Shown piece by piece: positions 1 through 7,699 of a DNA stretch of 52,811 nt. Every line of letters starts with the position of its first letter. Within the stretch, counting starts at the first letter, position 1. Source of the DNA: Lachnospiraceae bacterium UBA3632 (GTDB lineage: Bacteria; Bacillota; Clostridia; Lachnospirales; Lachnospiraceae); contig DFKZ01000021.1 in the NCBI GenBank assembly GCA_002373975.1, forward strand, positions 1-52,811, in the 5' to 3' direction. Below the pieces are notes generated by a model, which was given only the letters and a program-made list of their open reading frames with translations, made no database searches and was not told the origin of the DNA. Position numbers and translations under genes: made by a program.

Positions 1-26
1 ACTTGAAACGCGAAGTCCGTCACTGA
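1..26 (+). CDS. flgE: Probable C-terminal end of flagellar hook protein FlgE (partial)
   Basis: The first 26 bases, read from base 3, encode LKREVRH followed by a stop. The two bases before (AC) fit an Asn codon, giving N-L-K-R, which is the usual C-terminal ending of FlgE/FlgG hook proteins in Firmicutes. FlgE directly precedes flbD in many clostridial fla operons. Only seven codons are visible and they carry a short unusual tail after LKR, so the assignment rests mainly on position. Confidence 0.4.
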
Positions 27-101
27 GTTAATTCATAAAACTGTTAGCAAGTTAATCTGTAATATCAATGGATATAAGATTTGGTGAGAAAGGGTGAGCG
101 T

Positions 102-284
102 ATGATAGAAGTGACGAAAATAAACGGCCAAAAAATATTGGTTAACCCACATATGCTTGAAATCGTGGAAGAAACGCCCGATACGGTACTTACCCTCAAC
201 ACGGGCAGAAAAATAATTGTAAAAGAAAGTAGACAAGAGATTAAAAATTTAGTAAAATCGTACAGAAAGGATATTCTCGCATAA
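102..284 (+). CDS. flbD: Flagellar protein FlbD
   Basis: A 60-residue protein beginning MIEVTKINGQ, the typical FlbD start, in which a short beta-rich N-terminus with an LNG/ING turn precedes an Asn-Pro-His-like segment. FlbD is a small conserved flagellar-operon protein, usually found between flgE and motA as here. Its biochemical role in Firmicutes is not established. I chose the ATG at 102 rather than the upstream TTG at 81 because AGAAAGGGTGA lies at proper spacing just before it. The following 80-base gap contains a weak stem (289-332) before motA. Confidence 0.85.
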   Translation: MIEVTKINGQKILVNPHMLEIVEETPDTVLTLNTGRKIIVKESRQEIKNLVKSYRKDILA

Positions 285-364
285 CATGAGCATTTTTCCC
301 TAAAATTGTCAGAAAATATAGGGGATAGTGCTGATTTTGGCGTGAAAACACGGGGTTTTTAAAA

Positions 365-1153
365 GTGGATTTAGCCTCCTTAATCGGATTCTTTCTGTGT
401 CTGGGCATGCTGATATTCGGAATTATATCAGCGGCGGGTATCGGTGGATTCCCGAGCTACCTTGACGCTCCCTCCGCGATCATCACATTCGGAGGGGCAA
501 TTGCAGCTACACTCTGTTCCTATTCGATGTCGGACTTCATTGCCGGACTTAAGAGTCTGCTGCTGATATTCAAGTCACCCAGCGCTAATACGACCGATAT
601 TATCAAGAAAATAATTGAATTATCGAACGTTGCACGTAAAGACGGCCTGCTCTCGCTGGAGGAGGCCGCTGCGGATATGGATGAACCTTTCCTTAAGAAA
701 GGCATCCTTTTGGTAGTCGACGGTACTGATCCTGACCTTGTAAGGGATATCATGCAGGCTGAGATGGATAATGCCGAGGCCAGACACAAAACCAGAATGA
801 GCTTCTGGGATACCCTCGGTGCGATGGGCCCTGCATGGGGAATGATCGGTACCCTCGTTGGCCTTGTTAACATGCTTAACAACATGGAAGATGCGAGCTC
901 CATCGGACCTTCCATGGCGGTTGCCCTTATCACCACACTGTACGGTTCGCTTCTTGCAAACTGGATATGTACCCCCACTTCCAACAAGCTCAAAGCCGAC
1001 AACGCAATTGAGATGATCCAGAAGGAAGTTATGGTAGAAGGGCTGCTTTCCATTCAGGCAGGTGAAAACCCCCGCGTAATCGAAGAGAAGCTTAAATCAT
1101 TCCTTGCACCCAAGGATAGAGAGACTGCTTCCTCTGACGAGGGAGGTGAGTAA
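365..1153 (+). CDS. motA: Flagellar motor stator protein MotA (PomA-like)
   Basis: This 262-residue integral membrane protein is the MotA subunit of the stator, which with MotB forms the ion channel that turns the rotor. It has four hydrophobic segments: two near the N-terminus (about 1-25 and 30-52) and two around residues 150-205, with a long cytoplasmic loop between the pairs. The third membrane segment carries the conserved Pro and a MIGTLVGLVxML stretch, followed by IGPxMAVALxTTLYG. These features, and the NPRVI motif near the C-terminus, resemble the sodium-type PomA as I remember it. The start is GTG with only a weak ribosome site. motB follows after two bases, so the pair is probably translationally coupled. 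Confidence 0.95.
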   Translation: MDLASLIGFFLCLGMLIFGIISAAGIGGFPSYLDAPSAIITFGGAIAATLCSYSMSDFIAGLKSLLLIFKSPSANTTDIIKKIIELSNVARKDGLLSLEEAAADMDEPFLKKGILLVVDGTDPDLVRDIMQAEMDNAEARHKTRMSFWDTLGAMGPAWGMIGTLVGLVNMLNNMEDASSIGPSMAVALITTLYGSLLANWICTPTSNKLKADNAIEMIQKEVMVEGLLSIQAGENPRVIEEKLKSFLAPKDRETASSDEGGE

Positions 1154-1155
1154 GT

Positions 1156-2028
1156 ATGGGCAAAAAAAAGGAGGATGATCCCCCAGCCGGTGCCCCGGCA
1201 TGGATGGCCACGTTCTCAGACCTTATGAACCTGCTTCTTTGCTTCTTCGTGCTCCTCTTTTCAATGTCGACTATTGACGAAGCAAAGCTTAACGAACTCA
1301 TAGCTTCGATGAACAGCTCCTTTTCGATATTCAGCGCAGGAGCCACGTCCATCGGAGAAGGCATCCTTATCAGCAACGGTGTGAGCCAGCTCAATGATCT
1401 GGCCGAATACATCAACAGTATGGGTGCGGCCGAGGATTCGGAGACGGAATCCGACAATATCAACGAATATGCGGCTCAGGATCAGGTCCTCGATCAGGAC
1501 AAGGAAAACACCGAGAGCTACGAGGAGACCAAGGAATCCATCAGCGACAAGATGGAAGAGATGAATCTGCAGGAAAACGAACAGCTTGCGGAGATGATAA
1601 GCGAAGCCGTCGCCGACAGCAACATGTCCGACCAGATAGATGTTTCCTTCACATCCCAGTATGTGCTCCTCACCATGAAGGGCGCCCTGCTGTTTGACTC
1701 AGGATCGGATGCTCTGAAGAAGGAATCCATGGGTGTGCTCGACAAAGTGGCAGTGATTCTTGAAAAGTATGCTGAAGGCGAGATCGAGATAAACGGTCAC
1801 ACCGACAATGTTCCGATAAAGAGCGCGCGCTTCGCCGACAACGAAGAGCTTTCAAGCGCACGTGCACTTTCGGTGTTTTATTATCTTGTTAACAACAGCA
1901 CTCTCGACGCCACCAAGATAAAGCATGCCGGAATGGGAGAGAGAGTCCCCATCGCCGACAACTCTACCGAGGAGGGACGTGCCAAGAACAGGCGAGTAGA
2001 GATACGCATCTACAACGCATCAAAATAA
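1156..2028 (+). CDS. motB: Flagellar motor stator protein MotB (PomB-like)
   Basis: This 290-residue protein is the peptidoglycan-anchoring stator subunit. A single membrane helix at about residues 16-38 contains the ion-binding Asp22 in the context ATFSDLMNLLLCFFVLL. That context, including the Cys in the helix, is closer to PomB (Na+) than to Bacillus MotB as I recall them. An acidic linker of about 110 residues precedes an OmpA-like domain (about 170-288) with INGHTDNVP and a C-terminal AKNRRVEIRI, the peptidoglycan-binding signature. A strong GGGAGGTGAG ribosome site lies in the end of motA. Ion specificity is inference. Confidence 0.95.
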   Translation: MGKKKEDDPPAGAPAWMATFSDLMNLLLCFFVLLFSMSTIDEAKLNELIASMNSSFSIFSAGATSIGEGILISNGVSQLNDLAEYINSMGAAEDSETESDNINEYAAQDQVLDQDKENTESYEETKESISDKMEEMNLQENEQLAEMISEAVADSNMSDQIDVSFTSQYVLLTMKGALLFDSGSDALKKESMGVLDKVAVILEKYAEGEIEINGHTDNVPIKSARFADNEELSSARALSVFYYLVNNSTLDATKIKHAGMGERVPIADNSTEEGRAKNRRVEIRIYNASK

Positions 2029-2050
2029 AATGCAGTGAGGCATTAACGAA

Positions 2051-2587
2051 ATGAAAAAGAATCTTCTCGCGATAGTCATACTTGCTCTTTTGCTGGTGAA
2101 TATAGCGCTTACCGCAGTAATGATGATAAGCGTTACCACCACCAACAACAAGACGGCAAATCTCGTGACGACAATAGCTACAGTTATGAACCTTGAGCTT
2201 ACCGGCGGTCAGGGATCGGAAGAATCCGGAGGTACACCTCCGCCGACACTTGCCGATACCGAGATATACGCTATTCCGGAAGCTACGATTCCTCTCCAGG
2301 TCGAGATAACCGAGGACGGAAAAGAGAAGCAGCCCTATATGGTCTGCGAAGTATCGCTTCAGATCAACAAGAAACATCCCGATTATAAAGACATGAATCC
2401 CCTTGTGGAGGGCAGTCTCAGTATGATCAAGGATGCCATCAGAAGCGTCATCTCATCCAAGACGGTTGATGAATGCCGTGATAACGAGGAGCAGCTAAAG
2501 GCAGAAATCCTTACTAAGATACAGTCACTTTTTGGCGGATCCGATTTCATATACGGAGTTTCCTTCGGAGAGGTTAAGTTCGGCTGA
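2051..2587 (+). CDS. fliL: Flagellar basal body-associated protein FliL
   Basis: A 178-residue protein with one N-terminal membrane segment (about residues 4-25) and a periplasm-side domain. The domain contains the pattern typical of FliL: a first beta strand after a Pro/Gly-rich linker, MVCEVSLQIN, then a helix ending in an SSKTVDECR-like segment and a C-terminal YGVSFGEVKFG. FliL surrounds the stator and supports its activity in several bacteria. It sits between motB and fliM as in other clostridial operons. Family assignment rests on position and the fold pattern, because FliL sequences are divergent. Confidence 0.85.
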   Translation: MKKNLLAIVILALLLVNIALTAVMMISVTTTNNKTANLVTTIATVMNLELTGGQGSEESGGTPPPTLADTEIYAIPEATIPLQVEITEDGKEKQPYMVCEVSLQINKKHPDYKDMNPLVEGSLSMIKDAIRSVISSKTVDECRDNEEQLKAEILTKIQSLFGGSDFIYGVSFGEVKFG

Positions 2588-2602
2588 TGGAGGTATTATC
2601 TC

Positions 2603-3583
2603 GTGGGTGAGGTCCTTTCTCAAAACGAAATAGACAACCTGTTAGCGGCTTTATCAACCGGAGAGCTTGATGTCGATTCAATTCCTGACGCCGAAGAAAA
2701 ACAGGTTAGGAATTACGACTTCGGAAGACCTACAAAGTTCTCAAAAGAGCACCTCAGGACTCTTGAGATCATATTCGAGCATTACGGACGTCTTATCTCG
2801 ACAAACCTTCCGGTATATCTTCGGAAGAATGTGCAGGTAAGTGTGGCGAGTTCCGAGACGGTCACGTTTAATGAGTTTTCGAATGCGCTTTCCAACCCGG
2901 TCATTCTGGGTATAGTCAATTTTGAACCGCTTAACGGCAACATCATAATGGATCTGGCGACGAATATAGCGTACGCGATGATCGACAGGATGCTTGGCGG
3001 TACAGGAGCCACTCTCGAAAAGATGAGAGACTTTTCCGAGATAGAAATGACCATAGTTCAGCGCATACTTATCATGATGGTCAATCTGCTTCATGAACCG
3101 TGGAAGAACGTTGTGGATATCTCGCCGATCCTGCAGAGAGTTGAGACTAATCCGCAGTTCGCGCAGATCATCGCCCCTAACGAAATGATAGCCATCGTCA
3201 CCTTAAACCTTAAGATAGGTGATGTTGAAGGATTTATGAATATATGTCTTCCTTTCATCACACTGGAGGACGTTATGGATAAGCTCAATACCAAGTACTG
3301 GTTCTCGACTATGCAGGAGCTTCGTGACGAGAATTATCAGGAGTATATCGAGTCGATGATCAGAAGGGTAGATATCCCTGTAAGAGCAGTTCTCGGTACC
3401 ACCACGATATCGGTTTCGGACTTTATGAATCTGCAGGTGGGAGACTGTATCAGGCTCGATACCAAAGTCGAGAGCGACATGGATATATATGTCGGCAATA
3501 TCAAAAAATTCACCGCCTTGCCCGGTTCGGAAAGCGACAGCTACGCCGTCAGGGTAACGTCGGTAATAAGAGAGGAGGAATAG
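2603..3583 (+). CDS. fliM: Flagellar motor switch protein FliM
   Basis: This 326-residue protein is the middle part of the C-ring, which binds phospho-CheY and sets rotation direction. The N-terminus contains the CheY-binding peptide LSQNEIDNLLAAL. The central domain includes the FliM signature around LGGTGATLE, and the C-terminal 80 residues form a SpoA domain shared with FliN. The start is GTG, preceded by a clear TGGAGGT ribosome site. fliY begins three bases after the stop, consistent with stoichiometric co-production of switch components. Confidence 0.97.
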   Translation: MGEVLSQNEIDNLLAALSTGELDVDSIPDAEEKQVRNYDFGRPTKFSKEHLRTLEIIFEHYGRLISTNLPVYLRKNVQVSVASSETVTFNEFSNALSNPVILGIVNFEPLNGNIIMDLATNIAYAMIDRMLGGTGATLEKMRDFSEIEMTIVQRILIMMVNLLHEPWKNVVDISPILQRVETNPQFAQIIAPNEMIAIVTLNLKIGDVEGFMNICLPFITLEDVMDKLNTKYWFSTMQELRDENYQEYIESMIRRVDIPVRAVLGTTTISVSDFMNLQVGDCIRLDTKVESDMDIYVGNIKKFTALPGSESDSYAVRVTSVIREEE

Positions 3584-3586
3584 AAG

Positions 3587-4906
3587 ATGGACGGAATGCT
3601 TTCTCAGGACGAGATAAATGCCCTGTTAAGCGGCATGGACCTCTCAGGAGATGAAGCTCCGGATCTCAGCGGAATGGACCTGGGAACACCCGCATCCGAC
3701 GAACCGCCAAAGGAAGATTTCCTTACCGGTACCGGAGCGGCGGACGGTTCTCTCGATGATCTTTCCGATGTCGAGAAGGATGCCATAGGTGAAGTAGCCA
3801 ACATAAGCATGGGCTCTTCGGCGACCACACTCTATTCCCTTGTTAACCGCAAGGTAAATATCACAACTCCTGTTGTTACCCTGGCCTCATGGAAAGACCT
3901 GCTTATCAATTACGAAAAGCCCTGTGTCTTTATCCAGATCAAATACACCAAGGGACTTGACGGTACCAACATCCTGGTTCTGAAAGAACAGGACGTTAAG
4001 GTCATCACAGACCTGATGATGGGAGGGGAAGGAACGAGCACTGACGGCGAGCTCACGGAGATACACTTAAGTGCGATCTCCGAGGCTATGAACCAGATGA
4101 TGGGTTCAGCAGCCACATCGCTTTCAACCATGCTCTCCACAATGATAGATATATCACCGCCGGATTCATCGCTTCTTGATCTTTCGAAGTTTGAAAACGG
4201 CTCGGATATAGCCCCGTTCCTCGGAGGAACATTCGTCAAGATCTCCTTCAAGATGGAGATAGGAGACGGGCTTGTAGATTCGAATATCATGCAGCTCTAT
4301 CCCATCGAATTTGCCAAGAAGATCGTGGACACGTTCATCAACAACCAGCTGAACGTTCCGGATTCTTCCGGAGGGGGCGCCTCGGTTGCCGACAGTTCCG
4401 CTGCAAGTGCACCCGCCCCGGAACCGGCACCTGCACCTATGCCACAGCAGCAGGCAGCACCTCAGATGGACATGAACCAGATGGGAATGCCACAGATGGG
4501 AATGCCCCAGATGGGAATGCCACAGATGGGTATGCCGCAGATGGGAATGCCACAGATGGGCATGCCGCAGATGGGAATGCCACAGATGGGCATGGGAATG
4601 CCGCAGGCGGCAGTAAACGTACGGCCTGTACAGTTCCAGAATTTCACTCCCGATCTGAGCGGTATACAGGGCGGAGAGAACATTGGACTCATCATGGATG
4701 TTCCTCTGGAAGTTACCGTAGAGCTCGGAAGAACAAAGAGGACCATATCCGAGATCCTCAATTTTGCACCCGGTACGATCATTGAGCTCGACAGAATAGC
4801 CGGTGAGCCGATAGACGTACTTGTTAACGGTAAATTCGTAGCGCGTGGCGAAGTAGTAGTCATAGAGGAAAGCTTCGGCGTCCGCGTTACCGAAATTATA
4901 AAATAG
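3587..4906 (+). CDS. fliY: Flagellar motor switch phosphatase FliY
   Basis: This 439-residue switch protein joins three parts. An N-terminal CheY-binding peptide (MLSQDEINALLSGM) is followed by a CheC-type phosphatase region (about 55-250) with a VANISMGSSAT motif and a second copy near SEAMNQMMGSA. A C-terminal FliN/SpoA domain covers about 360-439. FliY removes phosphate from CheY at the motor in Bacillus-type systems. Between the phosphatase and FliN parts is a low-complexity linker rich in Ala/Pro and then Met/Gln/Gly/Pro, containing a run of QMGMP pentapeptides. The linker makes the protein longer than Bacillus FliY. It follows fliM by three bases. Confidence 0.95.
   Translation: MDGMLSQDEINALLSGMDLSGDEAPDLSGMDLGTPASDEPPKEDFLTGTGAADGSLDDLSDVEKDAIGEVANISMGSSATTLYSLVNRKVNITTPVVTLASWKDLLINYEKPCVFIQIKYTKGLDGTNILVLKEQDVKVITDLMMGGEGTSTDGELTEIHLSAISEAMNQMMGSAATSLSTMLSTMIDISPPDSSLLDLSKFENGSDIAPFLGGTFVKISFKMEIGDGLVDSNIMQLYPIEFAKKIVDTFINNQLNVPDSSGGGASVADSSAASAPAPEPAPAPMPQQQAAPQMDMNQMGMPQMGMPQMGMPQMGMPQMGMPQMGMPQMGMPQMGMGMPQAAVNVRPVQFQNFTPDLSGIQGGENIGLIMDVPLEVTVELGRTKRTISEILNFAPGTIIELDRIAGEPIDVLVNGKFVARGEVVVIEESFGVRVTEIIK
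4478..4606 (+). repeat. In-frame 15-base tandem repeat encoding QMGMP within fliY
   Basis: Seven full 15-base units of the form CAG ATG GGN ATG CCN start at 4478, followed by a degenerate eighth unit ending GMGMPQ. Units differ only at third codon positions (GGA/GGT/GGC and CCA/CCC/CCG). The peptide repeat is therefore kept while the DNA has drifted, or the units expanded some time ago. The tract forms the flexible linker of FliY and could vary in copy number between strains. Confidence 0.95.
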
Positions 4907-4942
4907 TAACCCCGAATAAAGATATAGTTGGAGGAAAAGAAA

Positions 4943-5305
4943 ATGGCAAAAAATATCCTGATTGTTGACGATGCAGCTTTCATGAGAATGATGATCAAGG
5001 ACATCCTTTCCAAGAATGGCTACAACGTTGCAGGCGAGGCAGAGAACGGCGCAAAGGCTGTTGAGAAGTACAAGGAGCTTAGCCCCGATCTTGTTCTTAT
5101 GGACATCACAATGCCCGAGATGGATGGAATCCAGGCTCTCAAGGCTATCAAGGGAGTTGATTCCGGAGCAAAGGTTATCATGTGCTCTGCAATGGGTCAG
5201 CAGGCAATGGTTATCGAGTCTATCCAGGCCGGAGCAAAGGATTTCATCGTTAAGCCCTTCCAGCAGGATCGTGTACTCGAGGCAGTTAAGAAGGTTGTCG
5301 GATAA
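4943..5305 (+). CDS. cheY: Chemotaxis response regulator CheY
   Basis: A 120-residue single-domain receiver. The acidic pair Asp9/Asp10, phospho-acceptor Asp54 (in LVLMDITMPEMDG), the switch Ser/Thr (CSA) and the invariant Lys in DFIVKPF are all present. It is the diffusible signal between CheA and FliM/FliY. I chose the ATG at 4943 because a GGAGG sits at 4930-4934, whereas an in-frame TTG at 4928 would begin inside that ribosome site. The stop overlaps the fliO start by one base. Confidence 0.97.
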   Translation: MAKNILIVDDAAFMRMMIKDILSKNGYNVAGEAENGAKAVEKYKELSPDLVLMDITMPEMDGIQALKAIKGVDSGAKVIMCSAMGQQAMVIESIQAGAKDFIVKPFQQDRVLEAVKKVVG

Positions 5306-5682
5306 TGATCATCCTCAGCGCATCCCCGTATGCACAGCTTATAACTGTGCTCGTGGTGTTTGTGATCGTTCTGGCGATAACTGCCGTTGTCACCAAATGG
5401 CTGGCTAATTATCAAAAGGGCCAGAACGTAGGTCGCAATATAGAAGTCATCGAGACTACACCTATTGCGAACAACAAGTGGATGCAGATAATCCGGGTAG
5501 GAAACACCTACAAAGTTATCGCGGTATCCAGGGAAAATGTTACTTTTTTGGGAGATATTGATCCGTCGGAGCTTAAGGAGATTAAGCCCGGCGGCTCTAA
5601 ATCTGCCTTTAAAAGTATGTTTGAGAAGGCATTAAAAAAAGATAAGAATTCCAGTGCCGATGCAGAGGTTGACAAGAAATGA
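5305..5682 (+). CDS. fliO: Flagellar biosynthetic protein FliO
   Basis: A 125-residue protein with one membrane helix at about residues 10-30, followed by a small cytoplasmic domain (RNIEVIETTPIANNKWMQIIRVG) characteristic of FliO/FliZ. FliO helps assemble the FliP ring of the export gate. The start codon overlaps the cheY stop (ATAATG) and the ribosome site is weak, suggesting translational coupling. Family identity is supported by location immediately before fliP, since FliO is poorly conserved in sequence. Confidence 0.85.
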   Translation: MIILSASPYAQLITVLVVFVIVLAITAVVTKWLANYQKGQNVGRNIEVIETTPIANNKWMQIIRVGNTYKVIAVSRENVTFLGDIDPSELKEIKPGGSKSAFKSMFEKALKKDKNSSADAEVDKK

Positions 5683-6548
5683 GTTTTAGCAGGAGTGCCG
5701 GAAAAAAAATAATAAAGCTATTATGCCTGCTGATATCGGTAGGCATATTGTGGTTTAATGGGAACTCTTTTGCAAAGGCTGCACAGGAACACCACCTCGA
5801 CACCGGAGATACTTCGATCTCGACCACTATCGATCCGCCGGGAACATACGATGACCCCGAGGAACTCAATACCCTCAACACTCTCAACAGAGTGACGCTT
5901 CAGTATGAGGGCGATAACGGGTCGTTGAACGGAGCCCTCAGGATCCTGATAACTCTTACTCTGATCGCCCTTGCACCGACGCTGATCATAATGATGACAT
6001 CCTTCACCAGGATCATCATTGTTCTGCATTTCACAAGAGCGGCGCTTAACACTCAGACAGCTCCGCCCAACCAGGTGCTTCTGGGGCTTGCACTCATACT
6101 GACGTTTTTCATCATGTCCCCCACCATTACCAAGATCAATGATACAGCGATCAAACCATACGAAGCGGGAGAGATGAATACTACGGAGTTTATCGAGACC
6201 GCAATGGTTCCGCTGAGGGAATTCATGTATCCTCAGACACAGCTTAAAGATGTTCAGCTCTTTATGCAGATAGCGGATCTTGAATGGGACGGTTCCCTTG
6301 AGACGATCCCCAGTTCTGTGCTTGTTCCCAGCTTTATGATATCGGAGCTGCGCACAGCCTTCTGGATCGGATTCATGATCTATATACCATTCATAATCAT
6401 TGACATGGTCGTCGCGTCGACACTTATGAGTATGGGTATGATGATGTTGCCGCCTACGACGATATCCATGCCGTTCAAGATACTCTTGTTTGTTCTTGCG
6501 GACGGATGGGCGCTCATCATAGGGCAGGTAGTGCAGACATTTTATTAG
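5679..6548 (+). CDS. fliP: Flagellar export gate protein FliP
   Basis: This 289-residue membrane protein is the core of the type III export gate with FliQ and FliR. It has a cleavable-looking N-terminal signal (residues about 1-33, ending near SFAKA) and a periplasmic linker. Four membrane helices follow, including a TSFTRIIIVLHF segment and LALILTFFIMSPTI, both FliP signatures. The length is a little above the usual because of the linker after the signal. The ATG overlaps the fliO stop (ATGA), with GAGG upstream as ribosome site. Confidence 0.97.
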   Translation: MSFSRSAGKKIIKLLCLLISVGILWFNGNSFAKAAQEHHLDTGDTSISTTIDPPGTYDDPEELNTLNTLNRVTLQYEGDNGSLNGALRILITLTLIALAPTLIIMMTSFTRIIIVLHFTRAALNTQTAPPNQVLLGLALILTFFIMSPTITKINDTAIKPYEAGEMNTTEFIETAMVPLREFMYPQTQLKDVQLFMQIADLEWDGSLETIPSSVLVPSFMISELRTAFWIGFMIYIPFIIIDMVVASTLMSMGMMMLPPTTISMPFKILLFVLADGWALIIGQVVQTFY

Positions 6549-6620
6549 ATGTGAAAAATATAAGTACGTGAATAGCTAGAGAAACGGGTAACGACACTGA
6601 CAAGGAAGGAGACCGCACTG

Positions 6621-6893
6621 ATGACAACTGAAGCAGTTATGGATATGATGCGCGGCGGGCTTTACACCATCCTTGAGACGGCGCTTCCCGTTCTTCTTGT
6701 ATCTATGGCTATAGGTCTGATAGTCAGTATATTTCAGACCGTTACATCCATTCAGGAGCAGACGCTCACTTTTGTTCCGAAGCTTATCGGAATTTTCCTG
6801 ACGATAATGTTCCTTGGCGGATGGATGATGAACAATATGGTCGAATACACGACCGGTCTTTGGACGACTTTCAGTTATTATGTGCACAGGTAA
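6621..6893 (+). CDS. fliQ: Flagellar export gate protein FliQ
   Basis: A 90-residue protein with two membrane helices (about 15-40 and 52-75), the size and layout of FliQ. It contains the family segment VSIFQTVTSIQEQTLTFVPK. FliQ packs around the FliP/FliR ring in the export gate. A good AGGAAGGAG ribosome site precedes the ATG. The 72-base gap after fliP is the largest spacing in this part of the operon and shows no terminator. Confidence 0.96.
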   Translation: MTTEAVMDMMRGGLYTILETALPVLLVSMAIGLIVSIFQTVTSIQEQTLTFVPKLIGIFLTIMFLGGWMMNNMVEYTTGLWTTFSYYVHR

Positions 6894-6908
6894 AGCGGCC
6901 GGACTTAG

Positions 6909-7691
6909 ATGATAAATTATTCTTTTTCATTTTATGATCTTGAATATTTTCTGCTCATTTTTGTGAGAGTGAGCATGTTTGTGTTTATCGCTCCGTTTTT
7001 CAGCATGCCCAATACGCCGAGAAACGTGAGGATCGTACTCAGCCTTTTTATTTCGTATCTGCTTTACAATATGCTCACACCGGCGCCGGCGGTAATGCCG
7101 GATACTCTGATAGAGCTTTCGCTCATAGTGATCAAGGAAGCTCTTACGGGACTGCTGATAGGGCTTTCGACGCAGATATGTACCGGAATACTGAACTTTG
7201 CCGGTACAGTGGCGGATATGGAAACGGGTCTGACTATGGTCCAGATCCTTGATCCTTCCACAAGGCAGATGACATCCATAACGGGAGGAATATACAATTA
7301 TTCCTTCAACATGATCATGATCCTGAGCGGGCTGTATATTTATATGCTCGGCGCATTAAAGGATACGTTCATACTGATCCCGGTAAACGGTGCGATTTTT
7401 AATCCCGACAGCCTTATGAGATCTGTCGTGGTGTTTTTGACCGATTACGTCATTATCGGTTTCAGGATAGTGTTGCCGATATTCTGTGCGATGCTGATGC
7501 TGAACGCGATCCTCGGAATAATGGCAAAGGTTTCACCCCAGATGAATATGTTTGCCGTAGGCATCCAGCTTAAGGTGCTTGCAGGGCTCGGAGTGCTTTT
7601 CCTCACGATGGGGCTTTTACCGCTTCTGAGCGACATGATATTCACAGAGATGAAAAAGATGCTTGTATATTTTGTAAACTCAATGGTATAG
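6909..7691 (+). CDS. fliR: Flagellar export gate protein FliR
   Basis: A 260-residue polytopic protein with about six membrane helices. The N-terminal part carries the FliR pattern FVRVSMFVFIAPFFS, and a later segment MAKVSPQMNMFAVGIQLK matches the conserved FliR core. FliR completes the FliP5Q4R1 export pore. It lies between fliQ (15 bases upstream) and flhB (8 bases downstream). In some clostridia FliR and FlhB are fused, but here they are separate. Confidence 0.96.
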   Translation: MINYSFSFYDLEYFLLIFVRVSMFVFIAPFFSMPNTPRNVRIVLSLFISYLLYNMLTPAPAVMPDTLIELSLIVIKEALTGLLIGLSTQICTGILNFAGTVADMETGLTMVQILDPSTRQMTSITGGIYNYSFNMIMILSGLYIYMLGALKDTFILIPVNGAIFNPDSLMRSVVVFLTDYVIIGFRIVLPIFCAMLMLNAILGIMAKVSPQMNMFAVGIQLKVLAGLGVLFLTMGLLPLLSDMIFTEMKKMLVYFVNSMV

Positions 7692-7699
7692 GTTGACGA

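Noticed and set aside
4478..4606. CRISPR-like direct repeats
   Set aside because: The 15-base units are contiguous, in frame and coding, with no spacers.
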